Origin: Plantago elongata
Taxonomy: Eukaryota; Streptophyta; Magnoliopsida; Lamiales; Plantaginaceae
Direction of reading: 5' to 3'
DNA: 64,000 nt
Assembly (NCBI GenBank): GCA_036897095.1
Contig: JAYMSP010000086.1
Coordinates: 1-64,000 of the forward strand
In this document: one piece after another, positions 34,732-48,700 of the stretch
Position numbering within the stretch: the first letter of the stretch is position 1
Layout: every line of letters starts with the position of its first letter
Program-made: the position numbers and the translations under genes
Notes under the pieces: model-generated
What the model was told of the DNA's origin: nothing
What the model saw: the letters and a program-made list of their open reading frames with translations, nothing else
Database searches by the model: none

Positions 34732-35279
34732 GATGTTTCGGGAGCATCCCCTTAATTTGGATCTCTCCTGTTCGAAGCCCACCTGTAAGATGTTCCAAAC
34801 ATACATTTAATTTGTATCTCTTCCGTTCCAAATTCGATGTCATAGGCTCGTAGCCGCCCTACGCGCCCTATGTAAGAAGTTTCCGGAACAACCCTTTAAA
34901 TCTCTTACGATCAAGACTTCAAGTGGCTAGGAATATGGAAGTCCAGCGATCAAGTCTCGCGGTGTGATTTCTTCATAATTAGTAACGATCCGTGACGATG
35001 TCATAGTGTGATTTTCTTCTTAAACAATTGATTTGAAGAGAGACATTTTAAATACACCAAGATAATTAATTAGTCAAACGTAATAGTTAAATATATATTT
35101 ATAATTAAAGCATAAAAGTTTTTACTTCTATCTCAAAATCTTCGAATATATAACATGAAGAAAAAGAAATGGAGAGGATAATGAATTGATAATTGACAAA
35201 CCGTGCAACATAGTGAAAGTAATAATTAAATATATATTAATAAATTAATGAAAGTACAAAATCACTATGAACCTCAAAA
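34732..35279. other. 3' flank of P450, short repeat, then AT-rich sequence
   Basis: Just past the stop, a unit of roughly 60 bp with TTAATTTG-ATCTCT and GTAAGATGTT motifs is repeated two to three times (about 34728-34910). AT-rich DNA with no gene follows, up to the Helitron-derived sequence. Confidence 0.5.
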
Positions 35280-38200
35280 TTCATCTTCTTCCCCTGCAGA
35301 GTAAAGCACAATAGTCACCTAAGTCGTAATTAAAAAAATAATTATGAAAATTTATATTGAATGCATTACATCGATATCCACACACCTTAAAATTACTAAA
35401 TAACTTCTTTATAAACAACGTTGTGTCCGTGGAATTTCCTTCTTCATCCAAGACTAAAACTTTGAGTACTTTTCTGCTAGTTACTCTTGAGAATGTAACA
35501 TATAACTGTACATAACTGAATACCAGTGTGAGAAGATACTGTAATATGAAATTCCCTTTGAATATAGTCATACCTCAGCTCCCCCTTTCGAAATGAGAGT
35601 GAACTCCATGTAGCTCCCCCTTAATATATGCATCGTTAGTGGAAAAAAATTCTCGGGAAGTCTAAAATACCAGAGTATATTGATTTGCAGTAGAAAGCAC
35701 ATCACAACGGAAACTCTATTCTTCTCCACCTTTTGTCATCAACAAGGAATGACTAATCTTCATCACTTGAACTCATTTTGTCTTGCTGGAAGAATGTACG
35801 AAAGGTTCATCTTCCGAACAGCTTTCAACCAATGTTTCTGTTAACATTTCTGGAACAATGACTGAACCATCAACTTTTGTATAACCGCTTTTCATTCTGA
35901 TCAGGTTCCTTTTCCTCCTTAAAAATAAGCTCTAGACATGTCATCATCCATTCTAGGATCAACCTTTGCATGATGTTGCTGCAACATAATTCAAAGAAGA
36001 CTTTGGTACCCATATTTGCTTGGGTCCTTGAATGTTAGTTTTGGGGATCCACTTGTAATGCGATCTTACCCCTTTCTTGAATGGACATTCTCGAACCATA
36101 TGACCAACTTTGCAGCAATAATAACAAGTATGAAATGACATAGTAGAAAGTTTGGTAGCATGACAAAGATTTTTACTTTTCGACTCAAAACCTATGCCGC
36201 CTTTATCAAGAGACAATTTTTGTATACCAAGTAGTTTATCAAGGTTTTCTTTACGTTTTGTAAATTTTTCCAAAACCTTGATAAATCCATAATTTTACTT
36301 TGTAGATAACTATTCTCTTTTGCAAGAGAAGAGTTGACACACTCTAGATTTTAATTTTTCAAATTCAACTCATTATTGACATCCATCAATTCCAAAAGTT
36401 GTTTTTTAAACTCATAACTTGATTTCTTTGAAATAGTATCAAGATCAAAATTATCTTCATAAGCTGAATTGGTATGCCAATTAATGTCATCTTCACTATA
36501 AAATGATACAGAATCTGAGTCATAAAAGTAAACTTCATTATCAGTATCAAACTTCGATGTTACCTTTGTATTGGCCATAAAGCACGATGTTGCTTGTTTC
36601 TTGTCATCTTCCGGGAACGTTTCGTGTTCCTCCCAAGTTGCTGCCATGAAATCTCTCGTTCCTTTTAACCTTTGGACATTCAAATCTGATGTGACCTGTA
36701 ATATGACACTCATAGTAATGAATATTTGATGAATTAGCCTAGTTAAAATACTTACCACCTTTGCGTGTGTTCAACTTGGTTTGTTGATTCTTGAGAGCAT
36801 TTAGCTTTTTGGTCCATATTAATTCGATTTGCTCTTTTCCTCATCATCCATTTCCTTGTAGCCATAATCATCATCATCAACATCTTCGTCATACGAGGAT
36901 TTGAAGGCTATACTTCTCTTCATTTCATGCTCTTCATGCTCCACAAGTGAAAACTCATGTGAAATAAGTGAACCAATCAATTCGGACATTGTCATGTTGT
37001 TGATGTCCTTCACCTCCATTATGGCAGTAGTCTTTGGGCTCCATGATTTTAATAAAGATCGTAAGATCTTTTTCACCATGTCACTTTGTGAATACTTTTT
37101 TCCCAAAGCTATTGATGGATTCATTATCTCCATAAACCTGTTATACATAGAAGTAATACTTTCATCAGGTTTCATAGTGAACATTTCAAACTTACATTTA
37201 AGAATGTTTATGCGCTCTTCTTTGACTTGATTTGTTCCTTCATGAGTCACTTGCAACATATCCCACATCTCTTTGGCAGTCTCGCATGAGCCTACATGAT
37301 TGTATTCTTCCTGTGTCAATGCACATGTAATTAATGTCTTTGCTCTAGCATTCATAGTTAGATGCATTTTGTCCTCAACCGTGTACTCCTCCGTTTCGTT
37401 TGGTCTCATGACATTGTTGACCATTTTGGTGGGAACAACTGGACCTTCATTAACAATGTTCCATATATCCCAATTAACAGAGATGATGTGTTCCTCATCA
37501 TGTTCTTCCAGGAAGTGTAATCAGTTCCATTGAAAAGTGGTGGTCTATTGTGTGCAAGACCTTCTGCAAAAACGTCATTACTAAACAAAGTCATTAGTGA
37601 TCGTTAGCACTCAAGTTGTTAAACTTAAAACGAGTGAACCAAGTTCTAGATGCCAATTGTAATATGAAATGCCCTTTGAAAAAGGTTTCTGACTTTGAAA
37701 TAATGATTGAAAGAACGACTGAAAGAAGTGAAGTTTCATTTAACGTTTCACTCAAAGTTCCGACGTGACAGCAAAAAACAGATTACAGACTTCGTTTTAT
37801 GAAAACTCTAAATGCAATAACGATGCAGTTCAGAAAAGAATGCAATGCAGAAAGCTTTAAAAGGTAAACCAGAATTATAGTGGTCGGCCACAAAAGTGCC
37901 TACATCCACTCCCCAAGCGATTACTCTTGGGTATTCATACTAAGATCTTTGATAGACCACTTACAACCGCAAGCACTCAAAGATAACAACCCTTGTACTT
38001 CCCTCTTGCTCCGTCTAAGCTATCCCCACCTAGACTAAGTGACTCGTGCCAAGGAGCAATCCCAACTCCTATCACCACACGCTAACAAGATCTTAGAACT
38101 CTCAATACAATGATTGAATTAATAAGAAAACCCTTCACTAAAACTCAGACAAATTAATATAATCAAACTAAAGAAGGGCTGAGTATAAAGATGAAGGTGA

Positions 38201-40260
38201 CTGCTTGAATCGATGCTCTCAACACGTTGTATTTTCTTTCTCTTGATTCGTACTTTTGTTGTGTTGAATAAGATGTATCCCTTTCTGATTTATAAGCTTC
38301 CAAGCGTTGATACAGTCTGCAGAATAACGTTACTTTCTTCAGACTTTTTCCATATTATGTTGAGACTTTTTAGGAGTTTATTTTAATTGAAACTCTTCAA
38401 AATCTTCCTCCTTATCTCTTTTGAGAACGTTGGATTCCAGGTCAGTTCCTATATTTTCTCTCAGGCTTCAATGTTAAGGAAATATACTTGTTTGTTATCA
38501 TCACATCAATTCTTAGGGCCAACAGATACAAACCAATATGTGCTAAGGATTGACCTGACTCTTGTTGATTGTCATTGCATAGTAAACCGATATAGGAAAT
38601 TGTTTGCGTTGAAATCTAATTGGAAATTTTGTAACATCTGAAGGTGTCAATACCATGCGTGGTATAAGTACCTTTTGTCCCATATTCTTTCTTGCTATCA
38701 TTTTTGCCTCTATGACTTTCTTCCCGATTGCAGTCACAATCAATCTTGTTCCATTACAAAGCTCGGCAGACTGGTCGATATTCCTTAAAAGCATTATTGA
38801 GCATCCAACTTTCAGACGAATGAGGTGGTTTGGTACCTGATGCCCTAAAAGTATTAAGAAATTCGACTGAATATACATCTTCTCTACTAACAATGTCATC
38901 CTCATCAGGACATATGTTGTCACTACTCATGAACTCAATTGAATCTCCAGGTAACATTGACATTATATAGTCATTAATCTCATGAACTATCTCATTAGTT
39001 GGTGCAAGAATCGCCCTGTCCTGAAAATATAAACCATGACCAATATGGTCTATGAGTGAAGGATATGTGCTATTGACCATTGCAGCAATCGGATCAGGTG
39101 CATCACGAATAAGGATATCTTCAGGTAACTTGAATTTGACCTCGCCATCATTTGTCGTGCCTACTTGCCCATCTCCTATGCGTAGCAACCACTCGGCAAA
39201 TTCCCTAAAGTTGTCAGTTTCAATAGGTGAGTTACCAGCCTTGGCAAAATATAAATTTATTGAGTAAGTTGTTCAATAATTTTTTTTAAAACCGAGCAAA
39301 TATGTGTAATAATTACATAAGTGATCATACTTAAAGGCGCATGTTCTTGGTCAACTTCAAAACATGACATGAACTCCACATTTTTTTCGATGAGCATAGA
39401 GCTGGGTGAACTATACCTCCCTTACTACCCTTGGGTACAACTGGTAAGATTTGTCTTAAGTCCTCACCAAAGACGACAACAAAACTACCGAAAAGCTTAG
39501 ACATTTAGCCATCAGGTCCTCTCATAACATCTCGAAGGCTACGATCAAGCGCTTCAAAGCAAAATCGATTAATCATTGGAGCCTCTCGTCCCAGATGATC
39601 AATTTAGTATTCATACACAAACTTGAAAGATCTCTCCCAGAAGTTAGTCTACTGCACATGGAAGTCTCGTCAACCTGCAATGGTATGCTAAACGTGGAAT
39701 GAACGGTACGTCCTCTAGAAAGAAGCAATGAAGCAATACTGCTCGAAGCTACGAGCAGGACGATATCACGTCTCCCACGTAATGTTGAGCACAATATTCT
39801 CCATAAGAATGTCTTTCCTGTTCCACCATACCCATATAGAAAGAATACTCCTCCGTTACCTAATGGTTGCATCCATAATAATATTATATACACTCCTATG
39901 TTCTTCTGTTAGACATGGGTAAAAACGACTGTGCTCTTCCATCATTTGAGCCACATCGTAATCCAATTCCTCTGCAATTAGACTATTCTGACCATTTTGT
40001 ATCTCTACATTATCAGGCAACGGCATTCCTTCGAACTCGATTAAGCTAGTTCCATTACGACGAAGCATCTCTTCTATTTCTGCCAGAGTGAAGTTCTTCA
40101 GTTGCTCTTCAAAAAGCTCCAGATCTATTTTTAATGGTATTGAAATAACTTGAACTTAAAATTAATGAAAGAAACAACCATTATAATACAAAGAAAAACG
40201 TTAATAATTATTAATAGCATACCAGATTTATCCATCTTCTTACGTAGCATGTATAGGTTT
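35280..40260 (-). mobile_element. Helitron remnant encoding a Pif1-like helicase, split by a nested copia fossil
   Basis: Minus-strand helicase sequence runs from about 40250 down to 38525 and resumes at 35539-35300. The Walker A motif reads YGYGGTGKT (about 39808-39835). Further blocks are SSSIASLLLSRGRTVHSTFS, YPSLIDHIG, DRAILAPTNEIVHEIND, NHLIRLKVGCSIMLLRNID, AMTINKSQ, and at the far end QLYVTFSRVTSRKVLKVL, the usual C-terminal blocks of plant Helitron Rep/helicase. The N-terminal Rep domain was not seen. The coding frame is broken, for example by a frame change near 38840, so it is not active. The 3' hairpin and CTRR end could not be located. Together with its nested insert it fills the space between the two CYP81 genes. 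Confidence 0.85.
35540..38524 (-). mobile_element. Ty1/copia-type LTR retrotransposon fossil nested in the Helitron
   Basis: Bounded by TG...CA ends and perfect 5-bp duplications GATAC (35535-35539 and 38525-38529). On the minus strand there is one LTR at about 38524-37658 (starts TGTTGGCCCTAAGAATTGAT), then a primer-binding-like TTGGCATCTAGAA, then gag-type coding pieces between about 37594 and 35959 (PPLFNGTDYTSWK, EMWDMLQVTHEG, zinc knuckle CYYCCKVGHMVRECPF), then a purine-rich tract near 35580-35620 and a short second LTR end at 35540. No pol domains are visible, so it is broken and non-autonomous. It is younger than the Helitron it interrupts. Confidence 0.88.
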
Positions 40261-41022
40261 CCATTTGATAAATACTCCCACGTACTAATTGAGCCCTTTT
40301 TTGTTTGTTTTTTCCTGAGTTGACCCGGATATAAATTTGGTCAATTGACTTGTGACTTCAATGGTCCTACGTCCAATTCTCATTATGTACATTTTCTTTG
40401 TTTTAGTTACATTCAGATTTACAATATACTACTTATTCGTTTCTCCAAAGAACTCTGAATTTGATATTCACATGCAACGAAACCACAAATGATTGTTGTC
40501 TCAAATGATAAGAACTTAAATTCACGTTAAGCAAGATTTAAAATTCGATCTTAGTGAATATAACACACACCCGTAAGAGAGTTGTCCTTGATGTTCAGCT
40601 GAATTAGTCATATGTAACGGATACAAATACCTGTTAGAAGAAAAGAAAAAGAAAAAGAAGAAAGAAAGAATTTGAAACCGAACTGAATCAATCCAATCCG
40701 AATTTATCCGAGAGGTATTTCAGCTCGAGTTACCGTTCCAGTTTTCCTTTGTCCAATTCAGATCAAAACGGCCATTTGACAAGTGCCCAAGTATATGTAC
40801 ACATGCAACGATTTGTCCAACGTGATTTTTCTTTCTTTCTCAAAGTGTAACCATCAAGATTATACAACGTCCAGCCATTTCCGATGATTGCCAAGCACAG
40901 TTTTGTCTTCTTATGTATCGAACTTTATGTACAGCCGAATCCAGAAACATCAAATCCTTTAAACACTTCTTTTAATAGATTCAAACAGCCACAAATCTCT
41001 TGCGATAACTCACAAGTAAACT
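40261..41022. other. Upstream region of the second P450
   Basis: AT-rich sequence with an A/G-rich tract at about 40635-40670. No gene is recognised. It should contain the promoter of the P450 at 41023; the Helitron's 5' edge is not clearly defined here. Confidence 0.5.
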
Positions 41023-42666
41023 ATGGAAATTTTGAACTACTACCTTGTAGTAGTGTTTCTTCTACCCATACTTTTCTTGATCATCATATTCAAATTATTC
41101 ACATTCCATCCAAACAAGAACCTACCCCCAAGTCCTCCATCTCTACCAATAATAGGCCACTTTCACCTCATCAAAACTTCCTTTCACCTTGCACTAGCCT
41201 CTCTAGCTTCCAAATATGGTCCTATCTTTTTCCTTCAACTAGGCTGCAAATCACTGGTTGTGATTTCCTCTCCGTCTGCGATCGAGGAATGCTTTACCAA
41301 ACATGACGTGGTATTCGCCAACAGGCCAAGTTCGGTGTCAGGGGACCACCTAACGTACGACTACAAAACTTACGTATGGTCACCTCACGGCCATTTTTGG
41401 AGGATTCTGCGTAAACTCTCTGTAGTTGAGATGTTTTCGACACAAAGCTTACATAAATCTGCTATAATACGTGAAGAGAACATATATTCACTCCTTCGCG
41501 TCATGTTCAAGGGATCGAAGACTAGTGGCTGCAGGCAGAGGCTTGATCTTAATTATTTGTCTTCAACATTTAGTTTCAATAATATAATGAGAATAATTAC
41601 AGGGAAACTATGCGTGCAAGAGGAGGAAGTTGCGAGTGAAATTGGAAAGCAGATAGTGAAACAAATTCGGGGAACATTCTTCACTAGCCTTTCACTTGGA
41701 GTGTGTGATTACTTCCCAGTTTTGAGGTGGATTGGTTATAAAGGAATTGAAAAGAACTTGATGTCAATACACAAAAAGAGGGATGAGTATGTGGAGAATC
41801 TGATACGAGAAACTCGAGAGCAAAAAAACAGCTTTCAGGAGTCGAATGACAACAGCATTTTGATTGATACTCTCTTTTCTCTTCAAGAATCAGAACCTGA
41901 ATTTTACACCTATGAGGTCATCAAGAGTACTGTTCTGGTAAGCTTCACTAAAACACAATTAAGTACACTGATCTTGTTAAAATCGAACATATACCACTCC
42001 ACTTCACAACATGCATAACAAAATTTATGGTCTCAAAACCTGTTCTTTGTGATTTAGTTGATGATTATAGCTGGAACAGAGACCTCTGCAGTAACAATTG
42101 AGTCAGCCATGTCCCTTCTACTAAGCAATCCAAATGCATTATGCAAGCTAATCCAGGAAATCGATGACAACGTGGGGCATGAACGGTTGATAAGTGACTC
42201 TGATCTTCCCAATCTTCCTTATCTTCGTTCAGTTGCCAATGAATCTCTAAGACTGTACCCTCCAGTACCAGTAATATTGCCACATTATTCTTCAGAAAAC
42301 TGCGTAGTAGAGGGGTACACAATACCCAAAAACACAATTTTATTAGTGAACGCCTTTTGGACACATAGAGATCCTAATGTATGGGATGAGCCTGAAAAAT
42401 TCAGACCTGAGAGATTTTTGGCTATGGATATGGAAAAAGAAGGTTATAAGTTTGTGCCATTCGGAATGGGGAGACGAGCTTGCCCTGGAGCTGGATTGGG
42501 ATTACGAACTATAATGTTGGCAGTGGGTGCTTTCATTCAATGTTTCGAGTGGGAAAAAGTGCCAGAACATGAGGATCTGGACCTGAATTGGAAGGACAAG
42601 GCCAAGCCTCTTGAGGCTGTGTGTTCTCCTAGGCAACAGGCGATTGATATTCTGTCGCAACTCTGA
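41023..42666 (+). CDS. Cytochrome P450, CYP81-like, canonical
   Basis: Exons 41023-41937 and 42058-42666 give about 507 residues. Visible parts are an N-terminal membrane anchor (residues about 5-27), hinge [19 protein letters not shown] (W126), I-helix AGTETSA (A310-A316), ESLR (E367-R370), RPERF and heme loop [12 protein letters not shown] with Cys447. All catalytic signatures are normal, unlike the other P450 7.9 kb upstream on the same strand. The single intron lies at the same place, just before the I-helix, as usual in this clade. It is an ER-bound NADPH-P450-reductase-dependent monooxygenase; the substrate is not predictable from sequence. The pair is an old tandem duplication, since the proteins are clearly diverged. 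Confidence 0.95.
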
Positions 42667-43591
42667 TCCGTTATGATAAACCTTAGTTTTCCTTTTGTAT
42701 GTCTAATTGTCAATATGCACAAGGAAGTATATTGCAATACTGATCATACTTTCATAACTGTTTAAACAATACAATCGATCCTATCCAATAGGCTGTGTAA
42801 GGCGCGTATGTTAAATTAGTTTTCGTCTAATGTGGTGCGTAAAACATAGGTATCTGAAAAGCATGCATAAATTTGGCGATCGGTAAGACAGACAGACAGA
42901 TATTGTTTAGGTTGGTAACTTATGTTATTCTCAGCTATGTAAGTGAATAGCCTTAAAAGCATAAACTGGAAAGCCATTTGGGCTATATATTCCAGCAAAC
43001 AGCTTTGCTTTGAGTTCAAGGCTTCTGTAGTTCTTTTATGCTTTGTGCCAGTCTCTTTTTTCATACTAGTCCTACTTACATTATTCCCAATAAGGTCATT
43101 TTCATCGACGGTGAAACATTAATTCCAACCATTTTCTACGTTCAATAGTCCGTGTTTCTTTCAACTGGAGAAAAAGTGAAGCTAAATCTAACGAATCAAG
43201 AAAGTGACATTTCAACCATTTGCACTATAGTCTTTAGTCCAAGAGACAGAATTGATAGCTGAGTTGGTGAAACAAACCTACCCACATTCTCCAAAACGCA
43301 ACTATTACATTACAAGGATAATACCCGTTAAGACTTTTGGATGAGATTATGAAGATTTGTGTTTCAGTTCGAACTTGTAGATCAGATTAAAAAGACTCTT
43401 GTGGTACAAAATCTTGGTAATATTGGAGATCAACAATCTTTTTATTCACTGATGGCCTCCAGAATGGATAATTTATAGGACTAGAAAGATGCAAATGGAT
43501 GTGTAAATTCAATTAACCTGTACCTAGATCTGTACTCAATAATTGAAAACAAGAGAGCTGAAAATGACTCTTGGTCAATATTCTACCTCAA
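42667..43591. other. Intergenic region between convergent P450 and esterase genes
   Basis: Contains the two 3' UTRs. No gene or named repeat recognised. Confidence 0.55.
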
Positions 43592-44808
43592 CTATCTAAC
43601 CAAGTTGATAACAAAGTTGTTGAACCTTTTGGGCGCACTGCTGCTTTGGACCGAGCGTGGCGCCATGATCTGTACGAAGGCGTCGGCCAGCATCTGCCCC
43701 AGCCTGACCTGAGCCGACGTGCTGAGGTGTAATTCGTCCATCAGCAGCGGCAACCCCTTAGCATCGACACATCTAACGTTTGCAAGGTCAGTTTCCAGCT
43801 GAACTTTTCTTATTCTCTCTACATATGGTCCTTGTCCTGAAGCCAATGCTACCTACACCACAAAATACAACCAAAACTCCCAATCTTAAGATGCCTTTTT
43901 GTCCTAAACACCGCAAGAAACGGTGAAAATGCCAAGTTCGTTAAATTCTATGCTATATACACCAAAAAGAATTGTTTTCAATACTTTTCATCACTGTGGA
44001 AAAACATCCAACTGGCACTTTCAAGACTAATACTGATTGTTTTATTAGAGTACCAAAAATGGAATTTGGTTCTTTAAGTATTACAGTGTTTGAGAAAATT
44101 ATGTGAAGTAAAAAAACATCAAGTGGAACAAATGGAATATATGTTTTTAGGACCACTACAGTCATGAAAAAAAAATGATAGGCTAGTTGCATTATATTAT
44201 ACCTGGATAATAGGAAGCAGAGGAGATTGAAGATCAGACCGGACATCATCAAAGAACTTGTGCAGTCTCCTCTTATACATCTTTGCATCCTCATCAGTTC
44301 TAGTATCACTCTCACCTTGATACCATAAAATTGCTCGAATTATCCCCCCACCATTGCGTAATGCCGCCTGAGACCTCAACATTAGCTGATTATAGAGACT
44401 GCTTCCACGCCTCCACTCAGTTATATTTGTCCCTCCCACTGCACACGGGACTAAACCGATCTCCGCAATGCCACGGTCTCTCTCAAGAACCGAGTTAGCG
44501 AATGCCATTCCCGGGCCAACCCCACAAATTCTACCCACATCTATGTCGCGGTGGAGAGGCTCGTGCGCTTCCTCCCAGTTAAGCTCAGCATTCAGCCGGA
44601 GTACACGAGAACTAGCGTTGCATTCGGGAGGAATGAATCCGTCCCATGTGTTGTTGGTCACGCCTCCTCGACCGGACATGTTGCTCTGGCCAGCTAGGAT
44701 GAATATGCTTTTGGTGCCCTGAAAATTATTGGCATTGCTAGGAGATAGACCTTGAGATGTCACCAAGCTGGAGTAAGCCAGAAGGCTCAACCAGACAATG
44801 GTAAACAT
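43592..44808 (-). CDS. SASA-domain carbohydrate (sialate O-acetylesterase-like) esterase, secreted
   Basis: Two minus-strand exons, 44808-44203 and 43852-43592, give about 288 residues. The first 18 or so residues (MFTIVWLSLLAYSSLVTS) are a likely signal peptide. The block FILAGQSNMSGRGG holds the nucleophile Ser42 of the SGNH-like SASA fold. ILWYQGESD is the second conserved block. The catalytic Asp and His are in LLMDELHLS (D241, H244). Plant members, such as the At4g34215 type, are annotated as probable carbohydrate esterases acting on acetylated sugars; the actual substrate, perhaps acetylated cell-wall polysaccharide, is inferred. The start is the first ATG of the frame and is supported by the signal peptide. 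The intron is 350 bp with GT-AG ends. All expected catalytic residues are present, so it looks functional. Confidence 0.93.
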
Positions 44809-45041
44809 GCCTTTCCTCAGAGGAAAGTGTAGGAAAACAAATGATGTAGTGTAGTAGCAGTAGTAGTATTTAGCTTTAACAAATACTAGTACTAGATTAT
44901 AATGATTTATGAATTGGACTGTTTGGTAAGAAACAGACGGGACATTATTTTAGTTGTTTGCTAAGTCATGACATGGATAAAAACATGCTTCAGAGCTGTT
45001 CCATGTTCAGATTCTTAAGAATTATTGAATTATCCCCACAC

Positions 45042-45073
<32 letters not shown>

Positions 45074-45751
45074 ACTGTACATATTCTCAAATACTTTTCC
45101 TATTACAAGACTTCTCTAATTAAAAGACTTTAGCCTTTTCCAATAAGAAGAGTACAACTTGGTATACTTTCCAATTGAAAGACTTTTCCTATTAGAAGAA
45201 TACAACTTGGTGTAAATTAAAGGTTATTTGGTTTATTATTTGCCAGTTTCCAATAATGCATGCATTAACAAAATTATTGTAGATCAGAGCATGCCCCAGA
45301 TACAAAATTACTGTACAGAATAGCTTGGGTTCCACCTGCAAGTTGATATTGGCAAAATAATTTATTTTTTTTACTCAATACAGTCAAGGAACTGAAATTT
45401 TGTCTTTATGAGCAGTGTGCACTTGCAGGTCTAAGCATGATACTTGTTTTGTCTGAAGATCATGCTATATCTAGAAGCAATAATTCAGCAGCATAAAAAA
45501 GATTTTCAAGATTTCAGGTCAAGTTATATAGTATAATATTCAGATATCGCGAGAAAACAGATGAGTTTTGGTATATACAAGAAAAAAATACAACTGCACA
45601 GCATGGATTTGCTTCCTCCTTGGGGGAACTTCATCATCAGATTGCAAAATGATGTGAAAAGGCAAAGCACAAACATTTCGGCAGATACAGCATTCTCAAA
45701 ACAAGTTATACCCATAAACTAATGATATGAACATTATGGCTAAAAGAGCAT
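44809..45751. other. Intergenic region with TA/GA microsatellite
   Basis: Upstream of the esterase and downstream of the MRG gene. A TA run (45042-45062) passes into GA repeats (45063-45072). A motif of the AGACTTTTCCTATTAGAAGA kind recurs two to three times at about 45090-45210. No gene seen. Confidence 0.55.
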
Positions 45752-48700
45752 TCACTGCCTAGCTACTCCATCTTTAGCCCCATCCGATGTTTGATATTTG
45801 GAAAGAAAGAACGAACTTTGGTTGGATTGGAGAAACCTGCAAGACAATAGAGAAAATCCATTATTTATCAGCATAAGGTACGCAGTAAACATATCGCCAC
45901 AGAAGTTAGCAGAGTGTAACATGATGTTTCGGAATATAGAAACAATAAAGGCAACACACAACAACAGAGATAAACATAAAGTCATATTGGGTGGAAATTA
46001 GATCACACTCACTTGAGGATGTCCACGGAGCAGAACTCCAGCTGAGCCAGTGTGTCAGTTTCAATATTGATCGAGTTGAGCAACTCTGGCAGTTTAACTG
46101 ATACAGAAAGAGTAGATAGGCTTAGTAAAATACAAATAATTTACATTTAAAGAAATTTAGAATTTTAATAAGAGCGTCCGATTATAGGCTGTAGGCAACA
46201 TACCAAAGAGTCTTAATAAATGTTCTGCTCCATAGACACTCGAAGGAGAGACGTTGTCTGAAATTACTGCTTTGTATTGCTCCCGTTCATTGCGGTACAG
46301 GAGAATGGCAGACAACGCTTTATCAAAATAGATACGCAAGCCTTTTACGATCTCTGCTGTTGTGTCATCAATCCTTCACGCAGAAAAATTATTTAGAAAA
46401 TGATATAAACATGAACAGGGTTGCATCATCAGCTGATATACTCAATACTCCAAATAGTAGTCTGTTTAGGATCAGACTTATTCATTTTTCCACCTGATTT
46501 GTCAGATGGCAATGAAAGGTTCAGACAGAATTTTGGTGAATAACCAAAAAGTGGTGCAGATAAACAGAAGTAAAACTACTGACAATCTGACATAGGGGTC
46601 ATATGATTTTTGAAAATCAACCCAATGCCAACTGAAAAGGGTGGATATGTCCAGGACAGACAATTTACTAAGAAAATATTAGCTGATGCGGTAAGCCAAA
46701 TGAAAATTTAGATGCATAGTGGCAACATGTACCAAGTGAAGATGAGACAACAGCTTCAATTAGACAACACTGAAAAGGCGATGAAGATAGTTACCAAAAT
46801 ACTGAATGTTATGCCACTTACCGGCTATCCTTCTTCACACGGTAATCAAAATATTTGTCCAGTATCTGATATACAGTAGGAAAGCGGGGAAGTTTGACTA
46901 GCTACAAAATAAAAGATATTGCAACAGAAAACAACATTTGCAATTAGTGAAATTATACAGCTGTATACAAAAGAATCACAAAAACTATAACATAGATGTA
47001 TCATTTATAACAAACAAAATAACTACACCCGATCTGAATTCGCATATACAAGATCAAACTATTGCATGGTAAGACGCAATCTGGATCACATTTTAATATC
47101 ATAATAGATAAGCTTTAGTGAGGCAAATTATGGTAACATTGAAAGATCAAAAAGTTTGTGCTAACATCAATGCTGCCAGCCAATTAAATCAAACTTCAAT
47201 AATTATCACGCAAAGGAATGTGTAACTATAATATGGAGGAATTTGTAACGTAGTGGACCCGAACTGACAGAACCAGAAGCATGATGAAGCTTTTGGACCA
47301 TAACAATAACAATGAATGAATAGTACAACACTGAATCCAAGTCCGGATGCTTTTGACGTTCAAAATTAAAAAGCATACTGTTTCGAAAAACATAAATTGA
47401 CATTGAATAAGGGCATGAAATACACATAAGCTCAGACACATACTGAAATGGGGATACTATAAATGGAAGCTAACGGCTTTTTTTTTTCGTTTAATACTTA
47501 CAGGGTATAATTTAGATGTTACATATTCAAAAACAAAGCACAGTCGAAAAGTTCGCATTCATGATCAAGCTAAAGGGACAAACCAGGAATAATGATTGTT
47601 GCACATGTGCTAGATAGTGGAGGATTTTAAATTGAAGCATGATTACCTGACCCAGCTGAGTTATAGACTCATAATCATCAACCAGTTGCATTTTCAGTGC
47701 GGAAGGAATTTGAATGTTTACAAGATTTTCCAGTGGCACAATACATTCCTGTCAATAAAAGGATCATCAATTCATGAAGCTTCAAATGAAAGTCTGGAAA
47801 AAATGATGATGGTGATGATGATGATAAAAACAAAAATTGATAAAGAATAGTCAACTTGAAGAAAACTATATAAAATAAGAAAATAGATAAATAATCAAAC
47901 AAAGCAGCGTATCAATTTCCAAAAAAAATCAAGAAATTATGATCGCAAAATACAATAATTGATGAATGAAATATAATCACGTGTTCACACCATTCCTGCT
48001 GCACCTCCAATATTGTTTGCTAATGGTTAACATTTGCGCATTGTACTTTTTCTCTCCTCGTTATTAGTGCAAGTATATTCATGACAAACTTCAAAGTTTT
48101 AGCAATTCACCACAAATACAATTACAAATACACTTAAGTTTCTCAAGTGAACACTTAATCATATAGCCTATTTCCAAAATCATGAATTCATTTAGCTGTA
48201 GAAGAAGATAGTAGAAATCCAAATCAAGAAACAAACAAGTGGCCAACTACGTTTATATACTTGAATAGATGAAATGAACCTTTAAGTATCTCTGTGTTGC
48301 ATCGATGGGACCTGACCACATCACACCTCTAACTATTGTATCATAGAATTTCAAGTAATTAACATTCAGTCATTCACAATTCAAAAGCTCCAGCATGAAA
48401 GTGAAGTTCTCTCATGACTCCACTCCATAAAGCAAATTAACGGATACATTGTGATTAAATAACAAGCTAAACCGAGAGAGCCGGCACAGCTATTGTAAGA
48501 GATCACAAAGAAAATGTACCTTTTCAACGATTTCATGCTTCCGCTTCTTGCCTTTCGCCCCTGCAATAGTATCAAACGTGATTTAAATGCCACTCGCAAA
48601 AATCATTTGTCTAGGAATTCAGTAATAGGAGCTATTTATGTGGTTTCCAACTTTTAACTTTTAATGTGAAGTAGAACTAATGGTGTAAACAACTTCAAGT

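Noticed and set aside
43953-44315. 120-codon minus-strand frame over the esterase intron
   Set aside because: It lies mostly within the intron and in another phase of exon 1; the spliced esterase model explains the region.
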